Source: Amyloporia xantha
Lineage: Eukaryota; Basidiomycota; Agaricomycetes; Polyporales; Adustoporiaceae
Length of the DNA: 64,000 bases
Direction of reading: 5' to 3'
NCBI GenBank assembly: GCA_036971615.1
Contig: JAYKKR010000011.1
Coordinates: 434,001-498,000 of the forward strand
A program made the translations under genes and the position numbers. Within the stretch, counting starts at the first letter, position 1. Every line of letters starts with the position of its first letter. Below the pieces are notes generated by a model, which saw only the letters and a program-made list of their open reading frames with translations, did no database searches and was not told the origin of the DNA. Positions 1 through 11,458 of the stretch are shown in pieces.

Positions 1-1570
1 CTTCTAAGAAGGTCCACGGGCGGCCGTCGCGTGTAGGAGCATCCACGGTATCATTGTACCATTCTGCTGCCTTTCCTTTGAGGAATTGGCCCAGTAAATA
101 GAGTCTCTCTTTGTCGAGTGTCTGCCCACCTAGACGATGCAGACTCATCCAACGAAGTAATGACTTAAGCCAATTCTCAAATAGCTCATAATCATCCTCA
201 CCGCCATACTTGTCAGGCGTGGGGATGTTCTTGATGTTTTTTAGCGCAGTGCTGTCAGGCATTGCATCCGAGAGCTTTTCCCTGATCAGCTGTCGAATCA
301 TACGGATACCTTCCCGTCTGAAGGTATCATCGTACTCAGGGTCATATGTATTACGGAGCTCATGATTGGTATTGCGTGTATTCGGAATAAATACACGCGC
401 ATCAGCTAGGTACGTGGGGCTACGAGTAAAATGTCGGCCGAATCCACGCATGGATTCATGCGCCTCCGGCTCCTCATCCTCATCTCGCGCATCGTCCGGG
501 TCGGCGGGTTCATTCGACCCACCATCCCCATCGTCGCCTCCATCTGGTGGGCCGCCACCAGGTGGTGGTGGTGGTGGTGCGCCGTTCCCTTGTGCGCCTT
601 CTCCCGGATTACGGCAGTGGTCGCGTGGGGGTCGGCCCCCGCATGAAGAGTCACGTCGCGACCCGTTGCTCAGATCGTCATCCGGGTTGTGGTCCTCTGG
701 TGGGCCAGCTGGTGGTGCACGTCGGCCGTGCATCGGGTCATTCTGCCGGTCGGCGTATGGGTCACCGCCATGTCGTTCAGCGATGCTTCGCCAGGTGCGC
801 TCGATGAGCGCAGCGCGTTCGCGTTGACGACGATCTAGCCCCTGTTGATCGAGGAACTGATCGCGTAAGGCGACACGCGCAGCGAACTGCTCATCTGTTT
901 CCTGACGGCTTCTCGCAGCAAAGAGGGCATCGAGGGACATACCTTGCGGTAGCCACTCGTGCACGGGGAGTACCGGCTCCAAATAGTCCTCATCGCGTAG
1001 ATGCGGCGAGGGTTGTCCTCTATTGCTAGGGTGTGGAGAGGAACGAGGGTCACGATTACCATCACGTACCTCGTCTTCGTCTTCAGCCGGATCGTATCCA
1101 AGACGGTCCAGTTGCCTTCGGATGTTCTCGAACATCGTCCGTGTGATGTTGCGGGTCTCGGCTGCTCGTTGCTGGGCTGCCATGACATCACGCAATGCAT
1201 TGTTTGCGAAGCTCGCCGCGTTTCGGATGACTTCGTCCGATTCTTCGAGACGGTCATCGATCATCTCAAAGAACTGCTGGCACATATCGCGCACGCTGGC
1301 CTCGGACGTGCATCGCGTCTGCGAGCGAATCGACGGCGTAGGGGATGGAGCGGCGCGCGGGAGCGGTGTGCTCTCGCGCTCGGGTACCTGTTCCTCGTGT
1401 TGAGGCGAAGGGGTTCTGCGTGCAAAACCGTCAGGTATAGGTGAGCGGGGCGGTATTTGCTCACCCTGGTCCTCGGGGCGACGATCGTCGACGTCCCGGG
1501 TATCGGTTTGGGCGTGCATCGTAGCTTGGCTAGATGCACGGGTGACGGGTCGGCTAGTCGAAGTCTGCTG

Positions 1571-2581
1571 CATCAGGAAAAATCTCCCTTACTTATTAGA
1601 GCTCATTGAATACTTACCATTCTTATCCAACTTATATGTCTCTTATTCTACTCATCTGATTCTTATTGACTGCTAATCTATCTCACACATCTCTAATTCC
1701 ACTCATCAGATTCTTACTGAATGCTCATCTATCTTATATTTCTCTAATTCTACTCATCAGATTCTTATTGAGTGCTAATTTGTCTCAAGATGCTAATCAA
1801 ACTCTCAGAAAGTTGTTATGAGATCTTCCAATTGCTCACTTACTTCAGCTGTGCTGTGCTAGTAACTAGTATGGACTAGATATGTAGAATGAGCACCATT
1901 ATAAACAAGCCTCTGTATTTATAGACTTACATTGTACTCCTTGAACAAGGTCACAAAGATACACCTTAAGAGATTATTCTTTTTTTATCTCAATCTGAGA
2001 AAGAAAATACTGCAAAAAGGACTTGCATTTGATAGAGAGCCTTCTGTTTAGCCAGAAAAATGAAGTGGAGATATAATTGCATCAAATGTCTATGGAGGAG
2101 TATAGCAGCAGCCAAGCAACAAAAAGACACAAGTCTTCATACTCAGGAAGGCATATATTGATGAGAGTGAGTTAGAAAAGGTGTGGACTTGTGGTGTAGT
2201 GGTAAAGTGCTACAGGTCATGCCTTATAAGGCAGTCAATCCTGAGAGGTCACTGGTTCAATCCTGTGTTGTGGCAGAAGATACTTATTTTTTAAAATTTT
2301 ATTCCAACCTTCTGTTATTAACCTGTCATTGCTAATGGCATAAAGACACTCTTTAATTGATGATTTTCACCATTTGGTAAGCAACATTGTTTTTCCTTCC
2401 TCTCACTTAGTTCTCATCAAGTACTCATGAGTACTCATTATGCACTTATGATGCTTATCTGAGAGGCAATTAGCAAGTGGGTAAAATAATAAGTACTTAT
2501 GACACTTATGTGACTTATGTGACTTTTTTATCTCAACAAGTGCTAATAAGAGCTAATAAGTAAGGGAGATTTTCCCTGATG
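1571..2581. mobile_element. CATCAG-ended MITE inside the gag gene (1011 bp)
   Basis: The ends are inverted repeats: CATCAGGAAAAATCTCCCTT at 1571 and its near-perfect reverse complement ending in CCTGATG at 2581 (one mismatch over the first 27 bases). It is flanked by TG on both sides, a 2-bp target duplication, and removing the element with one TG rejoins the gag reading frame. It is AT-rich, has no long ORF, and contains a tRNA-like module at about 2189-2272. The first bases match the ends of the Plavaka element at 33658-45063 (CATCAGGAAAAA), so it is probably a non-autonomous relative moved by that type of transposase (inference). Confidence 0.85.
2189..2272 (+). repeat. tRNA-like (SINE-type) module in the MITE
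   Basis: An A-box-like TGGTGTAGTGG (about 2192) is followed by a B-box-like GGTTCAATCC (about 2254) with tRNA-like spacing, and CAC/GTG can pair around the B-box loop. I could not build a convincing acceptor stem, so this is a tRNA-derived promoter module rather than a working tRNA gene. The same two boxes occur twice in the MITE at 8540-9319. Confidence 0.5.
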
Positions 2582-2619
2582 TGAGCCCGTCTTTTGGTTT
2601 TGGTTGTCGTGGTAGACAT

Positions 2620-3165
2620 GGTTGTAGATGGATGGCTGGCGCGAGGGTTGGATGAAGAGAGCTAGGAGTCGAGAATTGAGAGTCAGAGAGTAGCAGGTAC
2701 GGCTCTTCGATTTAACGAAGACGGTAGCGTAAAAAGATGTAAAGGTTATGGTCCTCTCGAACGCCGTATACGCTAGCCAAAGCCGTATATATTCGGGGGC
2801 GAGCAGTAGTACAGCGAGAGGGGAGAAGACAAGGTAAGGTAGCTACGTGTTCGTCTCATATATTGGCTTCGGCCAAATCCGAAGAGCTGACTAAACGCCA
2901 AGACTCCGTATCCTTACACCGAGTCTCCATCCAATACAACTTCGGCAGGGGTACTCGTCCACGTTAGCGCTGCCTGCTGCGCACCGCCTATATGCCGAAG
3001 TAAGTCGTCAGCACCAAGCTCAGAACCCGGCGAAGGAAGCTATACACGAGGCTGAAGAACTCCAGTCCCGCAGCAAGCCGTCCACAGAGCTGCAAAGCTC
3101 GCTGCCGGACGGAGTCGTCATCTAACCATCCTGAGGATCAAATGACATGACTATGTCGCTGACGG
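2620..3165 (-). other. Probable leader / 5' LTR of the gag element
   Basis: This stretch lies directly upstream of the minus-strand gag start and has no supportable gene. The 5' LTR and leader of the gag-containing retroelement should lie here, but the second LTR is outside the window, so the borders cannot be set. I could not identify a primer-binding site. The right limit must lie left of the TATA box of the dioxygenase-like gene at 3171. Confidence 0.4.
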
Positions 3166-3170
3166 GTGAG

Positions 3171-3177
3171 TATAAAG
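3171..3177 (+). promoter_or_regulatory. TATA box of the DOPA dioxygenase-like gene
   Basis: TATAAAG lies 70 bp upstream of the ATG at 3241, a usual distance for a fungal core promoter. Confidence 0.55.
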
Positions 3178-3240
3178 GCTGCAGGTGAGTCTTCAGACGT
3201 CCCACACTCGACCGTCACAACCTACAACGATATCGGGATC

Positions 3241-3967
3241 ATGGCATACAAATCTCCTTTGGCTGGGTATGAGAACGCGGAGCCTCTGCCCACCACACTC
3301 AACCCGGATGGGAGGACCTTGTGCAATCCGCCCGGACCTCAGTCGATTGCCTACGAAAAGTTCCTGGAGCCTATCAGGCAATCTAACAATGGCTTCGACT
3401 TCCACAGTGAGTAACAAAATTTTGTCAGGTCTACCGATGACTGAATTACCCATCATTACACAGTCTATTATATGCAGCACAGCGAGGCAGAGACGAAGTA
3501 TGCGAAGGAGCTGCACGAGCGCATAAGGAGGGAATTCCCGGAGGTGACTACAGTTTTCTGTCCTTAGAATGATTTGGTCATTAACTGACGACGCCGGTCG
3601 CCCATCAGCTTCCCATCAACAATATACGGGAGAGGCCAACTGGTAAGGCATTCTCGCATTGTATCCAGCTTGCTCACGACATGTGGATGTAGGCCCTCAT
3701 CCCGTCGCCCAGTTCGAGGTGGACACCTTGACTCCGCACCAGACTGACGTATTCTTCTCCTGGCTCACAGTGTATCGTGGTCCCCTCTCGTACGTTCCCC
3801 AGCTATGACTCCCTAGACCCTATGTACTGAATGAGGTTGTTGATAGGGTCCTTGTCCACCCCAACACCGACGACGCCATCAAAGATCATACGGAACTCGA
3901 GTCGTGGATGGGGAGGCCGTGGCCCCTCCTCAATTTCCTGCAGCCAGGGGTCCCAAAACCATTCTGA
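3241..3967 (+). CDS. DOPA 4,5-dioxygenase-like protein
   Basis: Five exons join cleanly: 3241-3406, 3464-3543, 3609-3642, 3693-3789, 3847-3967. The phase-1 junction 3406/3464 creates the Ile of FDFHIYYMQ, which supports the splice choice. Motifs typical of the DOPA dioxygenase family (Pfam DOPA_dioxygen) follow in order: FDFHIYY, EFPELPINN, GPHPVAQFEV, YRGPLSVLVHPNT and DHTELESWMGRP. The His residues in these motifs are the expected metal ligands. The family cleaves the catechol ring of DOPA-like substrates (betalain-type pigment chemistry in Amanita), but most fungal members are of unknown role, so the substrate here is not assigned. The model is about 165 residues, the normal size, with no damage seen. 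Its promoter lies beside the retroelement on its left. Confidence 0.85.
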
Positions 3968-4069
3968 TAAGCCTGATGCGGCTGAGCAGGATCCATGTTG
4001 GAGCTGATCCTGGGCGTCCTTGATACAATTCATGAAATCGACGGGCGATATACGCTATACGAATTCCTT

Positions 4070-4930
4070 TTCACAATCTCTCGTTCACTTGATTATATGT
4101 AAATACCGTGACAGAGAGATGTCTGCTAATGTCTTGTAAGCGGCATTTTATATGCCGAGACAGATAGAGGCCGTGTCGTCGTGCGCGATGGGAATCAGTA
4201 AGTCGAGGGGTGAGCACGGTCAATACTACGCGTCGTTCCTGACCGGATAAGAAACCTGCACCTGCGCTGCATTGTACTCTGCAAACCCAGTCTTCAAGAA
4301 GATGTCCCCCTGCAGCGTCATTGTCGGGCTGCGCTTTGTCTTCCGAGTGCTCAGACTCTTCAGACTCTGTTGCCCAATTTGACTCTTCACCTTTAGAGCC
4401 TTCCCGGTCCAACGCCTCAGCTCCTGATCCCTCACAATTCGCCTCTTCTGGATCTGAGATATCATGACCAGACCCTGGTTCGGATATTTCATAGTCAGAA
4501 TCCAGAGCCCGGTAGACCATATAATATCGTCTCTTGGGAAGGGAACATATGCACTGGATGGGAGCCATCCTGGCATTCTACCGTGTGGTTTGCCCAGTCG
4601 GCCTTTGACATTGTGTGCTACAGTAATAGATCTTCAGCGATGGACTCGCTGAGAGAATAGACCCGAGCAGCGTACTCTTTTACACCGACCGCAACATTTT
4701 ATCTTGGCGCCTGTACCTTCTATGAGGCTCCAATCTTCCACTTCACAATGCTTGAAGAAGGGCCCACCATCGAGACCGAGTCTAGCTTTCTGCTCGATCG
4801 CAAGGCGGGGACGTGGGTCTGTACCCAGTTCAATATATTTTTCTATAGCATTTTTCCAAGTCTGAGAACGCAGCTGACACTCCAGCTTGCTGAATTGTTT
4901 CTCCCAGGGGCTACACACTGTCATTTAAGC
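4070..4930 (-). pseudogene. MYND zinc-finger protein gene, frameshifted
   Basis: Minus strand: an exon at about 4924-4667 carries an all-alpha-like stretch ending in IKCCGRCKR. After an intron of about 45 bp (GTACGC...TGAAG) it continues with IYYCSTQCQ. The rest of the finger, KADWANHTVEC, is one frame off, so a base appears to be missing in the AAA run at about 4594. With that indel the Cys/His pattern is MYND. Downstream lies an acidic, Ser/Glu-rich tail (about 4540-4270). The start is not fixed: an upstream exon in 4960-5190 is possible. Either a pseudogene or one consensus error. MYND fingers bind proline-rich partners and are abundant in mushroom fungi; no function is inferred. Confidence 0.5.
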
Positions 4931-5251
4931 GCAAAGTAGTGCAAGAAAAGAAGGCCCACGTACATAGGAAATGTCCCCACACATGGACCCATACTTGCAT
5001 ACATATGCTGGACTAGATTTTGTCATGATCATTGTTCGCGTTGGAAACTGCAGGGAGATTTCTCTCATGCCGCCGGCGCCCAGGAGTCGAATTGCGATCT
5101 ACGACACCTGCCATTCTCGGAATCTGCCACACAATGGTATAGCGCCCAGCGCTTGTTCTGCCTCCTAGCCTCTCGAGCGCGTTTCATTGTCCGTCTGATG
5201 GCCCCGCCAAATTCTACTGTGCTAGTCAACCGCTAATCCCAACACTCTATC

Positions 5252-7978
5252 ATGCAAGACAAACAGGTGATTGAGATTATCTCTTCACCAGACTCGTCTC
5301 CTAAACCTGAAGCTCGGCGTGTACGACCTCGACCTCGAAGAGGAAAAAATACCAGGCGCGCGCAACCTATCCCCGCCGAGGGCGTCATCGAACTCACCGA
5401 TTCTGAAGATGACAGCTTGTCGAGAGCAAAACCCGTGCCCGTTTCGCGATCCAAACAGGTAGAGGATGTAGCACCAGTGGCGGGCCCATCTCGGGTGGTA
5501 CTCTCAGAGAAAGAACCAGCTCTCTTCTACCCCGAGTCAGACGGAGAACACGCCGCTGGTCCGTCAAGAAAGGTAGAAGAAGAACTCCCACCGCCCGGAC
5601 CTGTGTCAGAACCCGTAGTTGAGGAGCCCTTTGTACCCAAACCCGCCTCAGCACCAGGTTCATTGCTCGTCGAAGCCGAAGCGGTGCCGAGCGACCCCTT
5701 TGATGGCTACGTAGCGCAGGTGCTCGAGATTATCCCAAACGTGCTTCCAGAACATGTGCGTGTACTTGCTGAACAGCACTTCCCCGCGCACAAAGAGAAG
5801 GTTGTCGAGACGGTGCTGCACCTGCTCTTCGAGGATCCGACGTATCCCAAGGCTGATCCAAAGGGAAAGGGGAAACGAAAGATGGAAGAAGTGGATGACG
5901 TAGGAGAAGAAGTGAAAAACGTGAAAGCGAAGGTCGATTACGGGAGCAAGGATCGCCAAATTGAAGGCGGACGAGGATATGTCGCGCAGGCTCTTGTATG
6001 TATTCTCACCGCTTTCTATGCTGAGTTGCCACTCACTCTTGACCAGCAACAACTCTACATCGACTTCCCCAGGATACCGGTTATGCATGTGCGGCAGCGA
6101 TTCAACGCGCACAACACGTTGTACGCACCCACATATCTGCACTTGTACGAAGAAGCGAGCAAGCCGAATCTTCCCTACAAATTGAAATCAGCTTCAAGGG
6201 CAGGCAAAGGCAAAGAGGTAGTTCTAGACGACCCGGAACTCAAGAAGGAGATCGAATGGATCAAGCTGAAGATGCAGGGAACTGACCCCGGCGTTGAACA
6301 CGAAAGCGAAGATACAGAGGACGGCATCGAGTGTGGATGTTGCTTCACATCGTACCCCTTCGTGCGTCGCGCTCCATCGAACTTCCACACCGACTACTGA
6401 CGCATCCAACGCGCACCAGGACAAAATGATCCAGTGTCCGGAGGCGCATCTCTTCTGTACAGATTGCATGACGACATATGCCGAGACTCTGCTCGGTTCA
6501 CATGATGCGAATATCGTATGTATGGACCAGTCCGGTTGCAAGCTCCCCTTCCCTGAGTCGGAGCTGCGGCGATTCCTATCGTCAAAGCTGCTGGGGCTGT
6601 ACGACCGAGTGAAGCAGCGCAAGGAGATCGAGGCGGCTGGACTGGAGAACCTCGAGGAGTGCCCGTTCTGCGACTACAAATGTGTGATCGAGAACGAGCA
6701 GGAGAAGTTGTTTCGGTGCGAGAACCAGGACTGTATGGCAGTTACATGTCGGGAGTGTAAAAAACCTGTGAGTTGGATATATGTTCTGCAGGGTGTGGGA
6801 CGCTAATTGGACGTTATTTGCAGGACCATTTGCCTAAGAACTGCAAAGGTGCAGGTTATCTCTTCTATCCAGGCTTATCTTTTACTTAGTATAATGCACA
6901 GAGGTTGACGATGATAAAAAGTTGGATGTTCGACACGCAATAGAGGAAGCGATGAGTAAGATCATCATTTTCTCGCCTATAACAAGATACTTAAGAATGT
7001 CATTCAGCTCGTGCCCTTATGAGGAACTGTCCGAACTGTAACAAAGGTGTGCTAATTCATGCTGATTGATAGGGTTGACGTACCAACGCGGATTTCTTTC
7101 TTGAAACTGCAGCATTTGTTAAAGAGATGGGCGTGCGTTGCATCAAGTTGCATCGTTTATCCCGCAAGGCTGACAAACGTTTTCTAGTGCAACAAAATGA
7201 GATGCCCTCAATGTCAGACCATGTCCTGCTATGTATGTCGCCGTGTAATCACAGGGTACGAGCACTTCAGCAACGTACGTGTGTTACAACATTTAGTCGC
7301 ACTGAACCTGACATCATTCCGCCAGCCACCACCATACAATGGACGAGCAGACCCCAACAAATGTCAACTATGGGACTCCGTGGAACAACGTCATAGTGAT
7401 GAAGTGTGTTGGATTCGCTATTGCTGCCATCCCTGGTTCTAACAGAGATATGGTCACAGGTGACTGCGGCAGCTAAGAAGGCTATGGAAGAATTCAAAAG
7501 CGCACATCCAGAATTTGCTGATGAGGACCTCCATGTTGACCTCCCGCCTCCCCCACCAGCTCCTGGACCTTCCAATGTTCCCGCCGCCGCTCCCGCTCCG
7601 CAAGCGCACGTGCATCGCGGGGGCTTGCAAGCATTGGGCGCCGCAGTGCTAGACTATCAAGACCGGCTAGCGCACATTTTCCAGCGCCCAGTGGGTGCGG
7701 TGCCCAACGTCCATGTCAATATCAACAACGCGCAACAACCTCCTTACCAGCTGTTGCCCCTGCCTCGTGTGGCGCGTCTTCCTGCTGTCGTGCCGCCGCC
7801 TGCTCCTGCAGTTGTACAAGCCCCCGTACATGTGCACCTGCCTCCCTACCAGCCATTGCCTGTACCTCGTGCAGGGCGCCGCGCAGCACGCCTTCCTGCC
7901 CCTGCCGCTGTACAGGCCCCCGCTCGTGTGCGCCCACCTCGACGAGCGGCAAGAGCCGTGAGAGCACGAGCACCGTAA
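5252..7978 (+). CDS. RBR-type E3 ubiquitin ligase, RNF216-like
   Basis: Ten exons: 5252-5995, 6047-6361, 6420-6767, 6824-6848, 6902-6955, 7008-7046, 7113-7132, 7188-7274, 7326-7403, 7460-7978, giving about 742 residues. (The 51-bp intron 5996-6046 is in frame, so retention would also be readable.) The N-terminal 150 residues are disordered with SUMO-interaction-like VIEIISS and VIELTDS. A helical region follows, then RING1 (ECGCCF...CPEAHLFCTDCM), IBR (ECPFCDYKC...CRECKKP) and RING2 (RNCPNCNKAFVKEMGCNKMRCPQC, here cited by position 7021-7210). The Cys of KEMGCNKM is the expected catalytic thioester residue. The C-terminus is Pro/Ala-rich. The layout matches RNF216/TRIAD3; RBR ligases pass ubiquitin through the RING2 Cys. 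All junctions keep frame and no damage was seen. Confidence 0.9.
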
Positions 7979-8660
7979 TTAAGATCTTACTTAATCGCGT
8001 CCGTAGCGCATCATGCTCACGGTAGATCACTTCATGTATCGGTAGTTTACTTGAATACTTACAAGAGGTTCCAAATGACCTGTCATTTGGTTATCAATCT
8101 ATGTACGGTGAGGGGATTTTACGTAAGGGCTCCACTCTGCTGCATCCGAAAGGTTTAGCCGGCTTTCGTAAGCTGTCCGTTTCTGGCCATACAGTACTTG
8201 TAGGGAGTTGGCGCTGCTCCGCCCGCCCAAGTCCAAATGACCTCAAAACAGGATTTATACCTGAGATAATTTGGTGACGGAGCCTTCAGCAACTCAATAG
8301 CAATTTTTATTAACAAGTGTACCAAACACGAAGAAGTACATCTTCAAACAACGAACCTCACTCATCTAATCAATCTAACAAAAGCTAATAGACGGCCTCC
8401 AGTCGTGTAATTTACAATTGCAGACCAGAGATCATATACCCTGATCACCATATGAGAAGAGAATAGGGTATGTGACATCAACTCAATGTCCCATCACTTA
8501 GCCAGTTTGACAGTGGTATGCCTGTGAGATAAAGAGGAACATCAGCACTTTTGCATATTCCTGACACCCTGACAGCCCTGACATAATTTCGTCAGGCTGT
8601 CAGAGCCGTCAGGCCACAGGGACATTAGTTTAAAACCGAATATAATATGGAAAATAAAAT

Positions 8661-8738
8661 GCACTCATACAGAATTGAACCCCAAGACTTAGACAAACAA
8701 GAAGTAAACATTAAGTATGACCACCACACCACAAGACC
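8661..8738 (-). repeat. tRNA-like module, left copy
   Basis: Read on the minus strand: A-box-like TGGTGTGGTGG and B-box-like GGTTCAATTC at tRNA spacing. It is the inverted partner of the module at 9057-9140; both are followed by GCATTTTATTTTC. Confidence 0.45.
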
Positions 8739-9056
8739 ATAAACATATCAAACTACTTAAACATTATGGTCTGAAGTTTCTCCAAGGGTTTCAATCTATT
8801 TGGACTTCAACAAATTTCGACTTTTTGACTTCTTTTATATTGAGTCAAATTAAGCCAGATTAGGGAAATACCAATTCAGATACAGACTTATGCAATGCTG
8901 ATTATCTTCAAAACAATTTCAAATAGTATTGCATAGACTCCACCATTATAATATATCAAGTTGCATGTAATTCCAAGCCTTGTTAGAGTGCACATATTTG
9001 AAGACCCTTGGGGATTCATTATGATATATTGATTGAATAGTCAGCTTTAGAGAAGC

Positions 9057-9140
9057 TCTTATGGTGTAGTGGTTATGTTGCACTCATACTTATCATATAT
9101 ATTAATGCATGAGTTCAATTCCTGCAAATGGCATTTTATT
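9057..9140 (+). repeat. tRNA-like module, right copy
   Basis: A-box-like TGGTGTAGTGG at 9062 and B-box-like AGTTCAATTCC at 9112, followed by GCATTTTATTTTC. No acceptor stem could be closed, so it is not called as a tRNA. Confidence 0.45.
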
Positions 9141-10398
9141 TTCAGAGTTTTAGTTAGTTCTCTGACAAACACTGACAACCCTGAGCATCCTGACGGGTTT
9201 TTTCTGATGGAGTATCTAACCCAAACTGACAGCTGGTGTCCTGACATCCCTGACAGGTCCTGAAAGGCCCTGACAAGCCGTTTGTCAGGGCTGTCAGGGC
9301 ATTTGCAGAAGTTCTGATGAAGATAACAGGTACTGGATAAGAAACGAAAAGAGACAGAAAGTTATCGACATAAGCGGCCGCTACGGAGCAACTGAGTAAC
9401 CATACTGAAGTATGGTAGGGATTTCTCACCAAACAGCAGTAACAGCAATTGGGCCAGACGGCATCTCGTCAAGGTAAGCATACCGGCCACCACTCACTCG
9501 CAAACGAGACAAGAGGCGAGCTCGTCGACATCGTTAGCATTCGACGAATCTGAAAGAGAACCGCAAGGCACGATGAGCACTGTCCATGCCAAGAAAGATA
9601 CACCGTGGCCCTGGTCCCGTCCGTGAGTTATGACGATCAAACTGAATAGTGAGAAAGGCCAGGGAAGAGACGACTCCTACTGTAGCAATTTTGAGTGACT
9701 GTAGGAGTACTGTATGGTGACTGTATGTACTACTGTATGTACCGACCGATCAAGCCAGTGGCCAGAAACGGACAGCTTACGAAAGCCGGCTAAACCTTTC
9801 GGATGCAGCAGAGTGGAGCCCTTACGTAAAATCCCCTCACCGTACATAGATTGATAACCAAATGACAGGTCATTTGGAACTCCTGCAGTCACTCAAAATT
9901 GCTACAGTAGGAGTCGTCTCTTCCCTGGCCTTTCTCACTATTCAGTTTGATCGTCATACATCATGGACGGGACCAGGGCCACGGTGTATATTTCTTGGCA
10001 TGGACAGTGCTCACCGTGCCTTGCGGTTCTCTTTCAGATTCGTCAAATGCTAACGATGTCTCGTTTGCGAGGGAGTGGTGGCCGGTATACTTACCTTGAC
10101 AAGATGCCGCTGGCCCAATTGCTGTTACTGCTGTTTGGTGAGAAATCCCTACCATACTTCAGGAATCAGTATGGTTACTCAGTTGCTCCAAGAGCGCCGC
10201 TTATGTCGATAACTTTCTCTCTTTCGTCTCTTATCTGGTGATCCTTGTAACTCTTCTTTGCTATGTCTGTTTTGCAGGGGTATATGATCTCTGGTCTGCG
10301 ATTGTAGATTACACGACTGGAGGCCATCTATTAGCTATTGTTAGATTGATAAGATGAGTGAGGTTCGTTGTTTGAAGATGTATTTCTTTATGTTTGGT

Positions 10399-10936
10399 TA
10401 AGGCTCCAACTATTTAGTTTATGTTTACAGAAAATCAGTATTTAAACAGTAAATAGTATATAGATAGTAAATAAACAGTAAATAAACGGTATAAATGGTA
10501 CATATACATATAAGAAAAAGAAAGCAGTATGTCCTCAAAATCTTCAATAACCCTTTATACAGCCAACACTCAGTGCCACAGTCTGTGCCTGTGATGAATA
10601 TCATCAACACAAAGATGGTATGAAAAGAAATTAGTCATGATTTTTTATCAAAATGGGAGTATTTCCCTCCTTCTCTCAAATAACTGTGCAAATATCTCCC
10701 AATAAAAGTGATTATCTATCAAGTGAAGCCAGTTACATGTGACTTCTGGATGTCAGACCTGTTCTGGCCTTGTTGGATGCATGATATTTAACATCTCCTA
10801 GAAAAAATGTGTCACATCTGTTTACTGTTTACATACTGTTTATTTACCATTTACCGGGGTAGGGGTAGTTAAACATAAACAGTATACAGTTATAACCATT
10901 TATAAACGGTAAATAGATGAAATGGTTGGAGCCTTA
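10399..10936. mobile_element. hAT-like MITE (538 bp) in the right arm
   Basis: It starts TAAGGCTCCAACTATTT and ends in the reverse complement of TAAGGCTCCAACCATTT. An exact 8-bp duplication TGTTTGGT flanks it (10391-10398 and 10937-10944). The left arm of the inverted repeat keeps the empty site (reverse complement of TGTTTGGTACAC near 8320). The interior is AT-rich with many copies of AAACAGTAAATA-like words and no ORF. An 8-bp duplication is the hallmark of hAT elements. Confidence 0.85.
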
Positions 10937-11458
10937 TGTTTGGTACACTTGTTAATAAAAATTGCTATTGAGTTGCTGAAGGCTTCGTCACCAAATTATC
11001 TCAGGTATAAATCCTGTTTTGAGGTCATTTGGACTTGGGCGGGCGGAGCAGCGCCAACTCCCTACAAGTCAAATATTAATCCTGCGGCCTGGGCCTATAT
11101 CAGTGACCCTTTTACTCTCCGTAGAGAGCTCTTCAGCGAATAACGAAGGCTTGGATCTCAACGGAAGACAAAACCAGGAATGGCAACGACAATCAGTTTG
11201 ACCGGACCGTCTTTGCCGAGGATGCTAAATAGTTTCAACTTTCGAGCAAAATTCTACGTACTGTAATCCGTTGCTGTCCGTTGATACCAGCCATGCAAGT
11301 ACTGGACTGGTAGATATGACCTAAGCACACCTGGATCTCATGTTTGTCACCATTGTCTGAAGTTCATAATTGTCGATGCTGAACCATGCCTTCTCTAGCT
11401 TCAGAAGACCCTGACACGGCCAAATCCCCACTGCAGAGGAACTCAAGCCGAGCTCTCA

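Larger units (their letters stand above)
1..2619 (-). pseudogene. Ty3-type gag, 3'-incomplete in window, split by a MITE
   Basis: On the minus strand one frame stays open from 1573 to the left edge (about 524 codons), so the gene runs out of the window. The N-terminal half is polar and disordered with poly-Pro and Asp/Glu stretches. Near the edge (about positions 1-250) comes a capsid-like block containing YELFENWLKSLLRWM and LGQFLKGKAAEWYND, the pattern of Ty3/gypsy gag proteins in mushroom fungi. The apparent start at 1573 lies in the end of an inserted MITE (1571-2581). The older start is ATG at 2619: 2582-2619 encodes a short Thr/Lys/Arg-rich N-terminus, and dropping the MITE with one TG duplication brings the two parts into one frame. 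Pol is not in the window. The family call is by recognition of the capsid block; the split is seen directly. Confidence 0.75.
8540..9319. mobile_element. CATCAG-ended MITE with paired tRNA-like modules (780 bp)
   Basis: It begins CATCAGCACTTTTGCATATT and ends in the reverse complement of CATCAGAACTTCTGCAAATG. AA on both sides fits a 2-bp duplication. Inside each end lie copies of CCCTGACAG in opposite orientation, and further in an inverted pair of tRNA-like modules (about 8661-8738 minus, 9057-9140 plus). The insertion is absent from the opposite arm of the large inverted repeat. It belongs with the element at 1571-2581 by terminal sequence and duplication length. Confidence 0.75.
8066..11071. 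repeat. Large inverted repeat, both arms split by MITEs
   Basis: Left arm about 8203-8460 plus 9330-9690; right arm, in reverse complement, about 9893-10390 plus 10945-11071. Matching landmarks are CTTGTAGGGAGTTGGCGCTG (8207) against its reverse complement ending near 11068, and GATTTCTCACCAAACAGCAG (9420) against the reverse complement near 10140. The centre (about 9757-9886) is an inverted copy of 8066-8195, including a short palindromic CAAATGACCTGTCATTTG. Each arm has an insert that the other lacks: 8540-9319 on the left, 10399-10936 on the right. The right arm also has about 31 bp (near 10250-10283) missing in the left. No coding capacity is recognised. Such a structure could form a hairpin transcript (inference). 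Confidence 0.8.

Noticed and set aside
366..827. Plus-strand ORFs rich in Ser/Pro
   Set aside because: They are shadows of the minus-strand gag, whose frame is open across the whole region and has recognisable capsid motifs.
2189..2272. A true tRNA gene
   Set aside because: A- and B-boxes are present but no acceptor stem or standard anticodon arm can be folded, and it lies inside a MITE.
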